Assembly (NCBI GenBank): GCA_947588605.1
Contig: CANPYK010000017.1
Location: forward strand, 1-48,210
Length of the DNA: 48,210 nucleotides
Direction: 5' to 3'
DNA from: an uncultured Oscillospiraceae bacterium
GTDB taxonomy: Bacteria; Bacillota; Clostridia; Oscillospirales; Oscillospiraceae
Shown here: piece by piece, positions 24,673 through 33,509 of the stretch
Numbering within the stretch: the first letter of the stretch is position 1
Layout: the number at the start of each line of letters is the position of its first letter
The notes under the pieces: model-generated
The model's database searches: none
Told to the model about the DNA's origin: nothing
The model's input: the letters and a program-made list of their open reading frames with translations, nothing else
Made by a program: the position numbers and the translations under genes

Positions 24673-25513
24673 TGCCCATCCCCTCCAATCTGCAAGCGTG
24701 TCCGGCTTTCCGGCGCTGTTCAAATTCCTTATACGTAGCGGCGCGGGCGATGGTCTCGTCAAAGTCGATGAGGTGCCCGTCGAAGTCCGGCCCGTCCACG
24801 CAGGCAAACTTCACCTCGCCCCCCACGGTCACCCGGCAGCAGCCGCACATACCGGTGCCGTCGATCATGATGGGATTCATGCTGACGGTGGTGGGGATGT
24901 CAAAGCGCTTCGTGACCCGGCAGACGAATTTCATCATCACCAGCGGCCCAATGGCGTAGACCCGGTCGTACCGCTCCCCCGCCGTCAAAAGCTCCTCCAG
25001 CTTGCCGGTGGTGAAGCCGTGATAGCCGTAGGACCCGTCGTCGGTGCAGATATAAAGGTCGTCGCAGGCAGCTCTCATCTCGTCCTCCAGAATGACGATG
25101 TCGCGTGTCCGGAACCCGCCGATGAGGTCCACCTTCGCCCCCGCGTCGTGGAGGGCCTTGGCCACGGGAAGCGCGATGGCGCACCCCAATCCGCCACCCA
25201 CCACGGCGGCGCGCTTCACACCCTCAATGGGCGTGGGCTCGCCCAGCGGGCCCACAAAATCCGTAAGGCACTCCCCTTCCGAAAGCTCGTCCAGCGTCAT
25301 GGTGGAGTCCCCCACCTTCTGGAAGACCACGGTGACGAGCTCCCCGTCCGTGGAGCTGACAGTCAGGGGGATGCGCTCCCCGTCGGCGCAGGCGCGCAAA
25401 ATAATGAACTGCCCCGCCCGTGCCTTTTTGGCCACAAGCGGTGCGCAGACCGAGATGCTGGAAATATCGGGCGTCAGCACCTTTTTCCGAACGATCTCAT
25501 ATTTTTCCGGCAT
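24665..25513 (-). CDS. nfnA: NfnA / dihydroorotate-dehydrogenase-type FAD-[2Fe-2S] electron transfer subunit
   Basis: A 282-residue protein from ATG 25513 behind AGGAGAGG. The N-terminal FAD domain (1-95) is followed by an NAD-binding domain with VVGGGLGCAIALP (104-116). The C-terminal [2Fe-2S] site DGTGMCGCCRVT uses Asp219, Cys223, Cys226 and Cys238, typical of NfnA and PyrK-like subunits. With NfnB it balances NADH, NADPH and ferredoxin pools in anaerobes. Confidence 0.88.
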   Translation of the reverse strand: MPEKYEIVRKKVLTPDISSISVCAPLVAKKARAGQFIILRACADGERIPLTVSSTDGELVTVVFQKVGDSTMTLDELSEGECLTDFVGPLGEPTPIEGVKRAAVVGGGLGCAIALPVAKALHDAGAKVDLIGGFRTRDIVILEDEMRAACDDLYICTDDGSYGYHGFTTGKLEELLTAGERYDRVYAIGPLVMMKFVCRVTKRFDIPTTVSMNPIMIDGTGMCGCCRVTVGGEVKFACVDGPDFDGHLIDFDETIARAATYKEFEQRRKAGHACRLEGMGNA

Positions 25514-25564
25514 GAAAATCACCTCTCCTAATAGATTATGCGATTTTTTGCGTATAAACCATCA

Positions 25565-26254
25565 TCAGGGCGCGTAAAGAAAACGTTTGTTCCACACCGC
25601 GTACTTTCCGTCTTCATCGATGATCCCGACCACCATATCGCCCACGTCCTGCCCGACCTCTATTCTCACCGCTACCTCCAGGACAGGCTTACCAAGCTCA
25701 TTCTCCCCGGCATAGACCATCCCGCAAAGCTCCATGAGACTGCCGTCGCGGACCCACTGGACCGTCACCTCATGCCTCCAGGAGCGGTAGTCCGCCGGGA
25801 TGTCCTCCTCGCTTATGTCCCGCAGGTCCATGTCGTCATGCCGGTAAGCCGGTTCCCCGTAGGCGTCCGTAAAGTTGTCCACGAGGCCGTAAAAATAGTC
25901 CATGGCCTCATCATACCGCATGACATCGGCCTGGTTTTGATGGAAATACATATGGTGCCTGCCCAGGATATCGATGCTCGCGACCATGCTTACGGAGCAA
26001 ACCAGGTCGTCGTTGGCATACCCGTATCCGAAGTCGTAGGTGGAGCCGAGGACTTTGGCAAAATTCCCGCCATACTCTCTCGTCCCCGACTGCCTCGTAA
26101 ATTCATCCTCGCCGATCCCGAAGGGGGCGGAGGGAAAATAGAATCTTCCGTCCGCGTCAAGGAAGGACTCCGGCCCTTGAATGTCCCGTTCCACCCTGGA
26201 GGACCGGGAGACCGGAAAGCTTATGCCCCTGGTGAGGATCACAAGGACGAGCAC
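25565..26254 (-). CDS. membrane-anchored protein of unknown function, 5' end cut off by a MITE
   Basis: From GTG 26254 the frame gives 229 residues with no recognised domain: an extracytoplasmic-looking chain with many aromatic and acidic residues. The frame stays open upstream to 26323, adding KAQRICKGILRW and a strong membrane helix (TFLALLAAVAVLVLVIL), but it has no ATG. The repeat element at 26322-26481 lies exactly there. Removing it with one TTA copy joins the frame to ATG 26498, giving MWFTP-KAQRI and 256 residues. As it stands, translation from 26498 stops after nine codons. The gene is thus probably inactive, or made from an internal start without a full membrane anchor. Confidence 0.6.
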   Translation of the reverse strand: MLVLVILTRGISFPVSRSSRVERDIQGPESFLDADGRFYFPSAPFGIGEDEFTRQSGTREYGGNFAKVLGSTYDFGYGYANDDLVCSVSMVASIDILGRHHMYFHQNQADVMRYDEAMDYFYGLVDNFTDAYGEPAYRHDDMDLRDISEEDIPADYRSWRHEVTVQWVRDGSLMELCGMVYAGENELGKPVLEVAVRIEVGQDVGDMVVGIIDEDGKYAVWNKRFLYAP

Positions 26255-26318
26255 CGCAACGGCGGCAAGCAGCGCCAGAAAGGTCCAGCGCAGGATGCCC
26301 TTGCAGATCCTCTGCGCC

Positions 26319-26484
26319 TTATACTAATATCTATTTAAAAGGAGACACCGAGCGGCGTGGATTTTTCGCGTCAGGCAAGGAAGACGCCGCAGGGAATACC
26401 CTTTGGTATTTCCAAGGCGGCTGACGCGGCATGACGCGAAAAAGACCGGCGCGAATGACTTCTTTTAATTAGATATTAGTATTA
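26319..26484. mobile_element. 160-bp MITE-like element with TTA target duplications
   Basis: The core (26322-26481) begins TACTAATATCTA and ends with its exact reverse complement apart from the twelfth base. TTA flanks it on both sides (26319-26321 and 26482-26484). Terminal inverted repeats match at 21 of 23 positions. Inner arms TTTTTCGCGTCA also pair, and the centre AATACC-CTTT-GGTATT folds back, so almost the whole element is one long imperfect hairpin. It encodes nothing and must depend on a transposase elsewhere. It splits the gene at 25565-26498. Confidence 0.8.
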
Positions 26485-26498
26485 GGTGTAAACCACAT
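26485..26498 (-). other. displaced 5' fragment (first codons) of the interrupted gene
   Basis: On the minus strand ATG-TGG-TTT-ACA-CC precedes the element, with AAGGGGTGGG as ribosome binding site about 5 nt upstream of the ATG. It joins in frame to the coding part at 26320 when the element and one TTA are removed. Confidence 0.6.
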
Positions 26499-26520
26499 AA
26501 GACCCACCCCTTAAAATTCA

Positions 26521-26544
26521 ATCCGGCTTTTTGCAAAGCCGGAT
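26521..26544 (-). terminator. terminator of rpsU
   Basis: ATCCGGCTTT pairs with AAAGCCGGAT, a perfect 10-bp stem with a 4-nt loop, 10 nt after the rpsU stop. The tail on the minus strand is TGAATTTT, a modest T stretch. Confidence 0.75.
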
Positions 26545-26553
26545 CGAAAATTT

Positions 26554-26739
26554 TTAATAATAGCGCTTATTCTTGTTCTTCCTGGCCGCCTCGGACTTCT
26601 TGCGGCGTCTGACGGAAGGACTCTGGTAGTACTCCTTTTTCCGGAGGTCGGCGAGGACGCCCGCCTTGGCGCAGTTACGCTTGAATCTCTTCAGCGCGCT
26701 GTCCAGAGACTCGTTTTCCTTCACATGGACTTCTGACAT
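26554..26739 (-). CDS. rpsU: 30S ribosomal protein S21
   Basis: A 61-residue basic protein, [19 protein letters not shown], with the family's [22 protein letters not shown] tail. Length and sequence are standard for bacterial S21, a small-subunit protein near the mRNA exit that helps initiation. AGGGAGGGG lies 6 nt before ATG. It has its own near-perfect promoter and a terminator, so it is a single-gene unit after leuS. Confidence 0.97.
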   Translation of the reverse strand: MSEVHVKENESLDSALKRFKRNCAKAGVLADLRKKEYYQSPSVRRRKKSEAARKNKNKRYY

Positions 26740-26814
26740 CTATTTCCCCTCCCTCCGACATACGCGAACGCGTTTTGCTTTTATTCTTGGCTGGAAATCA
26801 ATTCAGCTTTGATT

Positions 26815-26843
26815 ATTATAATGACTTTGGCGGCGGTTGTCAA
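26815..26843 (-). promoter_or_regulatory. promoter of rpsU
   Basis: On the minus strand: TTGACA (26838-26843), a 17-bp spacer and TATAAT (26815-26820), both perfect. The leader to the start codon is about 70 nt. Confidence 0.85.
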
Positions 26844-26860
26844 TAAGAATTTACACTTTT

Positions 26861-29407
26861 TTATTTGTTGTTCGCCGCGGGCTTGACCACAAGGCTCACC
26901 ATCTTGGGCTTGACGATGGTGCGGACAAGCTCCATCCCCTCCAGGGCGCGGGCGACCTTTTCCTGGGAGAGGACCACGGACAGCACCGCGTCGTCGTCGG
27001 CCTCCAGGGGCACCACGGCGGTGGCGCGGACCTTGCCGTTCACTTGGATGGCGATCTCCTTCTCGGCCTCCACCATCTTGCTCTCGTCGTACTGGGGCCA
27101 CGGGGAGGTGCTGGCATACCCCTCAAAGCCCTGGCGCTCCCAGAGCTCCTCCACCATGTGGGGGGCGAAGGGCGAGAGCAGGAGCAAAAGCGCCTTCACG
27201 TCGCCCCTTGAGGGGGCGTGCTCGCCGAAGGTGTTCATCAGGGTCATCATGGCGGCGATGGCGGTGTTGAACTTCATGGCCTCGATGTCCTCGCCCACCT
27301 TCTTGATGGCGCGGTGGACGGCGGCCTCGTTGGCGTGGGAATACGTCTCGTCCCCGTCGATGCGGTTCTCCGCCAGGGTCCAGACGCGGTCCAGGAAGCG
27401 CTTACAGCCCTTGACGGCGTTGTCCGACCAGGCGGCGGCCTTCTCGAAGTCGCCGATGAACATGATGTAAAGCCGCAGGGTGTCCGCGCCGTAATCCCGG
27501 ACGATGTCGTCGGGGTTCACCACGTTGCCCAGGGACTTGGACATCTTCACGATGGGGTGGGAGGCCATCTCGCCGTACTGCTCCACAAGATGCGCCCTGG
27601 CGGCGTCCTCGCTGCCGAATTCGTCCACCAGCGCCGTCTGCTGCTCCTTGGACATGCAGTCGAAGCACTGGGGATTCTGGCCTAAGATCATGCCGTGGCT
27701 GGTGCGCTTGGCGTAGGGCTCGGGGGTGGGCACCACGCCGATATCGTAAAGGAACTTGTGCCAGAAGCGGCTGTAGAGAAGGTGCAGGGTGGTGTGCTCC
27801 ATGCCGCCGTTATACCAGTCCACCGGGGACCAATAACTGAGCGCCTCCTTGGAGGCCAGGGCGTCCGGGTTGTGGGGGTCCATATACCGGAGGAAATACC
27901 AGCTGGACCCGGCCCACTGGGGCATGGTGTCCGTCTCCCGCTTGGCCGGTCCCCCGCAGTGGGGGCAGGTGGTGTTCACCCAGTCGGTCATCTTGGAAAG
28001 GGGACTCTCGCCGTCGTCGGTGGGCTCGTAGCTTTCCACATCGGGAAGCCGCAGGGGCAGCTCGGATTCCGGCAGGGGCACCCAGCCGCAGTGGTCGCAC
28101 CAGACCATGGGGATGGGCTCGCCCCAGTAACGCTGGCGGGAGAAGACCCAGTCGCGCAGCTTGAAGTTGACCTTGGCCTTCCCGATCCCCTTTTCCTCCA
28201 GCCATTTCGTCATGGCGGGGATGGCGTCCTTGACCGTGAGGCCGTTGAGGAAATCGGAGTTGACAAGAATGCCCGTCTCGTCCTTGGCGGTAAAGGCGGC
28301 CTTTTGTACGTCCTCGCCGCCGGAGACGACCTCGATGATCTCACAGCCGAACTTCTTGGCAAACTCCCAGTCCCGGTCGTCGTGAGCGGGCACCGCCATA
28401 ATGGCGCCGGTGCCGTAGGTGGCCAGGACGTAGTCGGAGATGAAGATGGGGATCTCCCGGCCGTTCACGGGGTTGATCGCCGCGACGCCCGAGAGCTTCA
28501 CGCCGGTCTTCTCCTTGCTCAGCTCCGTGCGCTCCATGTCGGACTTGGAGGCGGCCAGGCGCTGATACGCCGTGACCTCGTCGAGATTTTGAAGGAGCGG
28601 GGCCCATTTTTTGATGAGGGCGTGCTCCGGGGAGAGCACCATGTACGTGGCGCCGAAGAGGGTATCGGGCCGGGTGGTAAAGACCACGATCTCGTCCCCC
28701 GTGGTGGCCTTGAAGGTCACCTCCGCGCCGGTGGAGCGGCCGATCCAGTTGATCTGCTGGGTCTTCACCCGGTCGATAAAGTCCACATCGTCCAAATCGT
28801 CGATGAGCCGCTGGGCGTACTCGGTGATCTTCAGCATCCACTGACTCTTCTCCTTGCGGATGACGGGACTTCCGCACCGCTCGCAGGCGCCCTCCACCAC
28901 CTCCTCGTTGGCCAGGACGCACTTACAGGAGGTACACCAGTTCACGGGGACCGTGGCCTTGTACGCAAGGCCCTTTTTCCACAGCTGGAGGAAGATCCAC
29001 TGGGTCCACTTATAATACTCCGGGTCCGTGGTGTCCACCACCCGGTCCCAGTCGAAGCCGAAGCCCAGCATCTTGAGCTGCCTGGTGAAGTTGGCGATGT
29101 TGTCCTTTGTTACCTTGGCCGGGTGGACGTGGTTTTTGATGGCGAAGTTCTCCGTGGGCAGGCCGAAGGCGTCAAAGCCGATGGGGAAAAGGACGTTATA
29201 GCCCTCCATCCGCTTTTTCCGGGTCACCACGTCCATGGCGGTGAAGGGGCGCGGGTGTCCCACGTGCAGACCGGCGGCGGAGGGGTACGGGAACTCGATG
29301 AGCCCGTAGAACTTGGGCTTGTCGGACCCCGTCTCGGCGCGGAAGGGCTTCTCCCGCTCCCAGACGGCCTGCCATTTCTTTTCAATCGACGCGTAATCGT
29401 ATTTCAT
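26861..29407 (-). CDS. leuS: leucyl-tRNA synthetase
   Basis: An 848-residue class I synthetase from ATG 29407, with GGAGCGATACC upstream. The HIGH-like motif is GLHVGH (46-51) within [18 protein letters not shown], and KMSKS lies near residue 620. The zinc-type [23 protein letters not shown] insert, the CP1 editing domain with [14 protein letters not shown], and the C-terminal domain are all present. It is the last gene of the smc-to-leuS run, 12 nt after rsfS. No T-box leader precedes it, so it does not have the usual tRNA-controlled regulation directly upstream. Confidence 0.97.
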   Translation of the reverse strand: MKYDYASIEKKWQAVWEREKPFRAETGSDKPKFYGLIEFPYPSAAGLHVGHPRPFTAMDVVTRKKRMEGYNVLFPIGFDAFGLPTENFAIKNHVHPAKVTKDNIANFTRQLKMLGFGFDWDRVVDTTDPEYYKWTQWIFLQLWKKGLAYKATVPVNWCTSCKCVLANEEVVEGACERCGSPVIRKEKSQWMLKITEYAQRLIDDLDDVDFIDRVKTQQINWIGRSTGAEVTFKATTGDEIVVFTTRPDTLFGATYMVLSPEHALIKKWAPLLQNLDEVTAYQRLAASKSDMERTELSKEKTGVKLSGVAAINPVNGREIPIFISDYVLATYGTGAIMAVPAHDDRDWEFAKKFGCEIIEVVSGGEDVQKAAFTAKDETGILVNSDFLNGLTVKDAIPAMTKWLEEKGIGKAKVNFKLRDWVFSRQRYWGEPIPMVWCDHCGWVPLPESELPLRLPDVESYEPTDDGESPLSKMTDWVNTTCPHCGGPAKRETDTMPQWAGSSWYFLRYMDPHNPDALASKEALSYWSPVDWYNGGMEHTTLHLLYSRFWHKFLYDIGVVPTPEPYAKRTSHGMILGQNPQCFDCMSKEQQTALVDEFGSEDAARAHLVEQYGEMASHPIVKMSKSLGNVVNPDDIVRDYGADTLRLYIMFIGDFEKAAAWSDNAVKGCKRFLDRVWTLAENRIDGDETYSHANEAAVHRAIKKVGEDIEAMKFNTAIAAMMTLMNTFGEHAPSRGDVKALLLLLSPFAPHMVEELWERQGFEGYASTSPWPQYDESKMVEAEKEIAIQVNGKVRATAVVPLEADDDAVLSVVLSQEKVARALEGMELVRTIVKPKMVSLVVKPAANNK

Positions 29408-29418
29408 GGTATCGCTCC

Positions 29419-29781
29419 TTATCCCTGGGTGATGAGGCCGCTGATGTCCACCTCCGGGGCGTCGCCCCACAGGTGCTCCAGGTTATAAAACTTGCGTGTC
29501 TCGTCGGTGAAGATGTGTAAAACAAGGCATCCGTAGTCGGCCAGCACCCAGCCGCCGCCGTGGTAGCCCTCGGTGCGCAGGGGATGCTCCCCCTGGTCGG
29601 AAAGGGCCTTCTCCACCTCGTCGGCCAGGGTCTTGATGTGGGTGGTGTTGCCGGCGGTGCAGATGATGAAAAAGTCGGCCAGTACGGTGACGTCATGGGT
29701 CTTCAGGACCTTGATGTTCTCCGCCTTCTTGGCGTCCAGGGTCCGGACGGCGATGTCGGTCATTTCTTTCGGTGTAAGCAT
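29419..29781 (-). CDS. rsfS: ribosome silencing factor RsfS
   Basis: A 120-residue protein from ATG 29781, behind GGAGG. It matches the RsfS/Iojap family ([25 protein letters not shown], then [31 protein letters not shown]). It binds L14 of the large subunit and blocks subunit joining when nutrients are low. Its usual neighbours nadD and yqeK are one gene upstream here, separated by the LCP gene. Confidence 0.95.
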   Translation of the reverse strand: MLTPKEMTDIAVRTLDAKKAENIKVLKTHDVTVLADFFIICTAGNTTHIKTLADEVEKALSDQGEHPLRTEGYHGGGWVLADYGCLVLHIFTDETRKFYNLEHLWGDAPEVDISGLITQG

Positions 29782-29798
29782 GGTGTTCCTCCCTCTGA

Positions 29799-31403
29799 TC
29801 AAGTATTTTCACTCTCGCCGGTGGTCTCGGCGGGCGTCGTCTCGGCTGGGGTCGTTGGGGAAATCGTCTCCGGAGGCGTTGTCTCGGGGGCCTGCGTTTC
29901 CGGAGTCTTCGTCTCCGGCGGCGTCGTCTCGGGCGGCTGTGTCTCCGTGGGCGTCGTCTCCGTGGGGTCCGTCTCCGGGGGCGGGGCGGATGGGTCGGGC
30001 TCCGTCTCCGGCGGTTCGGAGGGGTCGGAGGTCTCGGGGTCCGTCTCCGGAGGCCGGCTGGGGGCGATCTCGCCGGGGTCCGTCTCCGCGGGGTCCGTCC
30101 CGGCAGGATCGGTGGTAACGGCGGGATCCGTTCCCTCCTGGGGCTGAGTCTCCGGCGGCGGGGTGGGCTGCGGCTCTGTCGCCGGGGGATTCGTGGCAGT
30201 GGGTTTTGAGGTGCTGGGCTTGGAGCTGGAGCCGTTGGCGAAGCTGGGGTCGGCAAAGCTTCCGGTGGTGGACACCATCTTGCCGCTGGCGTTCCTCGTG
30301 AGCACGTCCAGATTATCGACGGTAACGGAGACGTTGTAGGGGTTGATCATGGCGTTGATCATCTCGATCCACTCGTCCAGCGTCACGGTCACGTAGCTGC
30401 GGCCCTTGTAGTAGTCGTTGTAGTTGCCTGGCATGGTGTCGAAGTGGACGTCCTCGGCGTTCATCTTCAAAAGCTCCTTGGCAAACCAGACGCACTGCCC
30501 GGTGGTAAGGTCGGTGGTCAGATCGTTGAAGAAGATGTCCACGATGTCCGTTACCGGGATCTGGTCCTTTTTAGCCAGGACCTGGGAGACCATGGCGGCC
30601 AGGAATTCATGCTGGGCGTTGATGCGGCCAATGTCCGCGTCGGAATAGCCCTTCCGGTAGCGCATATACTCCACGGCTTTCTTGCCGGTCATGTGGGTCA
30701 TGCCCTTGGTGAAGTGGATGTGGAGGTTCTGGGCGTCGTCGTCGTAGTTCATGTTCTGGGGCACGTAGTAGTCCACGCCCCCTACGGCGTCCACGATCTT
30801 CTCGATGGCCCGGAGCTTGATGACCACGTAAAAGTCCGGCTTGAAGCCGATAAGATCGGTGATACCCTCCATAAAGCCGTCTGTGCCGCCGTAGGCGTAC
30901 ATGGCGTTGACCAGCTTACTGCGGTAGCTCACGTTCACCAGGGTGTCCCGGGGGATGCTCACCACGTTGAGGGTGTAGTTGTTGGTATCGAATTTGGCCA
31001 CCATGATGGCGTCGGTATTGGTCCCGGCGATATCCCGGGCGGCGACGACGACGGTGTAGATACCGTCGTTGCGGATCACATCCGGGGGCTCGGTGGCCGC
31101 CGTCAGGGGGACCGTGGAGTCTGAGGCGGCGGGATCGGTCCCGCCGGGGTCATCGGGCCCGGTGGCCTCCGTGACCCGGGAGGGGAGGTTGAGCCCGGGG
31201 TTGGTGAGCTCCGGGGGCTTGACGGCGATCTTGAAGTAGAGCAAAGCCGCCAGCGCCAAGGCCGCCAGCACGCCGGCGACAATGCCCACGATCAGGAGGG
31301 CCTTCTTCTTGCCGGACATCTTCTTCTTTTGCTTCGCGCGGCCGGCGCCCGCCGGGGCGCCACCTGCGTGTTTTGATTTTTTACTGTCTCCGAAAAGCTT
31401 CAT
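29799..31403 (-). CDS. LytR-CpsA-Psr family protein with long Pro/Thr/Glu-rich tail
   Basis: A 534-residue protein from ATG 31403 (GAAAGGA upstream). A basic cytoplasmic start (KKKMSGKKK) is followed by a membrane helix at about 35-58, a linker, and the LCP catalytic domain (about 95-300) with DAIMVAKFDTNN, VSIPRDTLV and the late MRYRKGYSDADIGRINAQHEFL block. LCP enzymes attach teichoic acid or other polymers to peptidoglycan. Residues about 385-534 are a repetitive tail of ETxPPET-type units, far longer than in typical LCP proteins and probably wall-spanning. Confidence 0.9.
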   Translation of the reverse strand: MKLFGDSKKSKHAGGAPAGAGRAKQKKKMSGKKKALLIVGIVAGVLAALALAALLYFKIAVKPPELTNPGLNLPSRVTEATGPDDPGGTDPAASDSTVPLTAATEPPDVIRNDGIYTVVVAARDIAGTNTDAIMVAKFDTNNYTLNVVSIPRDTLVNVSYRSKLVNAMYAYGGTDGFMEGITDLIGFKPDFYVVIKLRAIEKIVDAVGGVDYYVPQNMNYDDDAQNLHIHFTKGMTHMTGKKAVEYMRYRKGYSDADIGRINAQHEFLAAMVSQVLAKKDQIPVTDIVDIFFNDLTTDLTTGQCVWFAKELLKMNAEDVHFDTMPGNYNDYYKGRSYVTVTLDEWIEMINAMINPYNVSVTVDNLDVLTRNASGKMVSTTGSFADPSFANGSSSKPSTSKPTATNPPATEPQPTPPPETQPQEGTDPAVTTDPAGTDPAETDPGEIAPSRPPETDPETSDPSEPPETEPDPSAPPPETDPTETTPTETQPPETTPPETKTPETQAPETTPPETISPTTPAETTPAETTGESENT

Positions 31404-31441
31404 ACCGCTTATCCTTTCGCCGTGATCCCCTGGCCGCACGC

Positions 31442-32608
31442 TCAGCTTCGCGCCGCGGTGATATACGCAAGGGCTCCCAGGGTCCGCTCATGGGGTACGA
31501 TCCCCCGTGAGCGCATATCCTCGATGCTCATCTTAAATCCCAGCTCAAGAGCCCCGTCGAGATCGGTGTAGGCGAGCCTTCTCAGCTCCTCCACGCCGGG
31601 AAAATCCCGGTTGGGCTCTATGTAATCCGCCATGTAAATGACTTTCTCTAAAAGCGTCATGTCCTCGTGGCCTGTGGTGTGCCAGTAGATGGCGCCGTAC
31701 ACCTCGTCGTCACAGCCGAACTCGTATTTGGCGATGCCGGCGCCGGTCTTGGCGTGGAGGAGCTTTCCCTCGCTCCTCTCCATCTCATCCAGGATGATAC
31801 CATATTTTTCGCAAAGACGCAACTGTTCATCCAATTTCTCTTTTTTTGTGATGTCGTGGAGGATCCCGGCCTCCCGGGCCTGCTCCTCGTCCGCGCCCCA
31901 GCGCTTCGCCAGACGCGCGGCCTCCTCCTCGCACCCGGCAACGTGGGGCACGCGTTTAGGGTCCAGCATGGCGTAGGCTTTTTTCCGGAGCCACGCAAAG
32001 TCCGGCTTGGCCCCATATAGGCGCAGCTTGACGATGCGCCCGTAGACATCCTCCGGCAACAGATCGCAGCCCCGGCGGCGCGTCAACTCCTCCCGGACAA
32101 GGGTGGACGACACGTCCACGGCGTGGATGGGGACCACCTTCACGTTGGCGTTGAGGCGGCTTCGAAGATCCGCGGCGGCGCGTACCACCGCTCCCCTGTC
32201 CTCCTCCCGGCGGGCGAAGACGGCGAGAGTCGCGAGCTTCGCGATCTCCCTGTACTCCCGCCACTGGGTGAAGCTCAGGAGCATATCCGTGCCCATGAGG
32301 AGGTAGAGCCTGTCCGTCGGATACCTCTCCCGCACCCGCCGCAGGGTGTCCACGGTGTAGCTCACGCCCCCGCGGGCAAGCTCCATGTCGGAGACCTTGC
32401 AATGCTTGACGTGACCAAAGGCCAGCCTGCAAAGCTCCAGCCGTTCCCGCCCCTCCGGCGAGCCCGCCGGCATCTCCTTATGGGGCGGGACGAAGTCCGG
32501 GATCACCAGGAGCTTATCCAGCCCCAGCGCCCGTATCGTCTGGGCCGCCGCCTCCATGTGCCCCCTATGCGGCGGGTTGAACGTCCCACCAAAGATACCG
32601 ATCTTCAT
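31442..32608 (-). CDS. nadD: nicotinate-nucleotide adenylyltransferase fused to YqeK HD-domain hydrolase
   Basis: A 388-residue fusion. Residues 1-195 are NadD (GGTFNPPHRGH at 7-17, VSSTLVREE near 166-174), which makes deamido-NAD. Residues 205-388 are a YqeK-type HD hydrolase with His222, His251-Asp252, His310 (YWHTTG) and Asp328 (MADYIEPNR), expected to cut diadenosine tetraphosphate. In most Firmicutes the two are adjacent separate genes. The start overlaps the yhbY stop by 4 nt. Confidence 0.93.
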   Translation of the reverse strand: MKIGIFGGTFNPPHRGHMEAAAQTIRALGLDKLLVIPDFVPPHKEMPAGSPEGRERLELCRLAFGHVKHCKVSDMELARGGVSYTVDTLRRVRERYPTDRLYLLMGTDMLLSFTQWREYREIAKLATLAVFARREEDRGAVVRAAADLRSRLNANVKVVPIHAVDVSSTLVREELTRRRGCDLLPEDVYGRIVKLRLYGAKPDFAWLRKKAYAMLDPKRVPHVAGCEEEAARLAKRWGADEEQAREAGILHDITKKEKLDEQLRLCEKYGIILDEMERSEGKLLHAKTGAGIAKYEFGCDDEVYGAIYWHTTGHEDMTLLEKVIYMADYIEPNRDFPGVEELRRLAYTDLDGALELGFKMSIEDMRSRGIVPHERTLGALAYITAARS

Positions 32609-32901
32609 AGACGTATCCTTTTCTCCTCGGGAAGGTCGGGGTTCGGCTTATAGAGCACGAACACGTTCCCGATGGCCTGGACGCCGTCGGCGCGGGTGTG
32701 TAAGGCAAGGGCGTCGCACACCTCCCGGGCGGTCATCAGCGCCGATTCCAGCACCTTGCCCTTGAGAAGCTCCCGGGTGTGGAAGGCGTTCTCCGTCTCC
32801 TGGACCACGGCGTCGGTGACGCCGCCCTTGCCCACCATGATAACGGGGTCCAGCTTGCCCCCAAGGCCCCGGAGGGCGGCCCTCTGCTTGCTTGTCAGCA
32901 T
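32605..32901 (-). CDS. yhbY: YhbY family ribosome-associated RNA-binding protein
   Basis: A 98-residue CRM-domain protein, MLTSKQRAALRGLGGKLDPVIM, with GKGGVTDAVVQE and the GNVFVLYKPN end that define the family. It binds pre-50S RNA during ribosome assembly. AAAGGAG precedes ATG 32901. The start overlaps the end of rdgB by 7 nt and the end overlaps nadD by 4 nt. Confidence 0.93.
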   Translation of the reverse strand: MLTSKQRAALRGLGGKLDPVIMVGKGGVTDAVVQETENAFHTRELLKGKVLESALMTAREVCDALALHTRADGVQAIGNVFVLYKPNPDLPEEKRIRL

Positions 32902-33497
32902 GGCGTATGCTCCTTTCCCATGTACTTTTGAAGCTTCTCCGCGAAGGCCCGGAAGGCCCGGCCCCGGTGGGAGATGGCGTTTTTCTCGGCATCCGTCAGG
33001 CACGCCATGGAGTGGGTATGCCCCTCCGGCACGAAGATGGGGTCGTAGCCGAAGCCGTGCTCCCCCTCGAAGACGTGTCCGATGGTCCCCTCGATGACCC
33101 CCTCGGCGGTGAGCTCGTCCCCGTTTGGAAAAACGCACACCACGGCGCACCGGAACCTGGCGCCCCGGTCATCAGACCCGTCGACGATGGAAACGATCTC
33201 CCGGCAGGTCTCCCGGTAGCTCCGGTCTCCGCAAAAGCGGGAGGAGTAGACGCCGGGACCGTTATCCATGGCGTTGACCTCGAGCCCTGAGTCGTCCGCC
33301 ACACAGGGCCGGCCTGTGGCCGCCCCGGCGGCGCGGGCCTTGATGCGGGCGTTTGCCTCAAAGGTCTCCCCCGTCTCCTCGGCCTCAAAATGACAGCCTG
33401 CCTCGGACTGGGAGACGACGGTAATGCCCATGGGACCTAAGATCTCCCGAATTTCCCGAAGCTTATCGGCATTGTTAGACGCTAAGACGATCTCCAT
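32895..33497 (-). CDS. rdgB: XTP/dITP diphosphatase (RdgB/HAM1 family)
   Basis: A 200-residue enzyme that removes non-canonical purine triphosphates. It has the substrate site VLASNNADKLREI, the FEANARIKA helix, VADDSGLEV with the catalytic Asp, and HGFGYDPIF. It lies 12 nt after ftsY in the operon. Confidence 0.95.
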   Translation of the reverse strand: MEIVLASNNADKLREIREILGPMGITVVSQSEAGCHFEAEETGETFEANARIKARAAGAATGRPCVADDSGLEVNAMDNGPGVYSSRFCGDRSYRETCREIVSIVDGSDDRGARFRCAVVCVFPNGDELTAEGVIEGTIGHVFEGEHGFGYDPIFVPEGHTHSMACLTDAEKNAISHRGRAFRAFAEKLQKYMGKEHTPC

Positions 33498-33509
33498 AGC
33501 TTTCCTTTC

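Noticed and set aside
29408-29418. T-box or other riboswitch before leuS
   Set aside because: Only 11 nt separate rsfS from leuS, so there is no room for a leader.
27695-29488. Very long open frame opposite leuS, and similar ones opposite the ATP-grasp gene, ftsY/smc and topA
   Set aside because: They lie antisense to clear genes, have no recognisable domains or ribosome binding sites, and are expected in GC-rich DNA where stop codons are rare on the opposite strand.
29560-30147. Repetitive Val/Ser/Gly-rich open frame on the plus strand
   Set aside because: It is the antisense reading of the repetitive Pro/Thr/Glu tail of the LCP protein.
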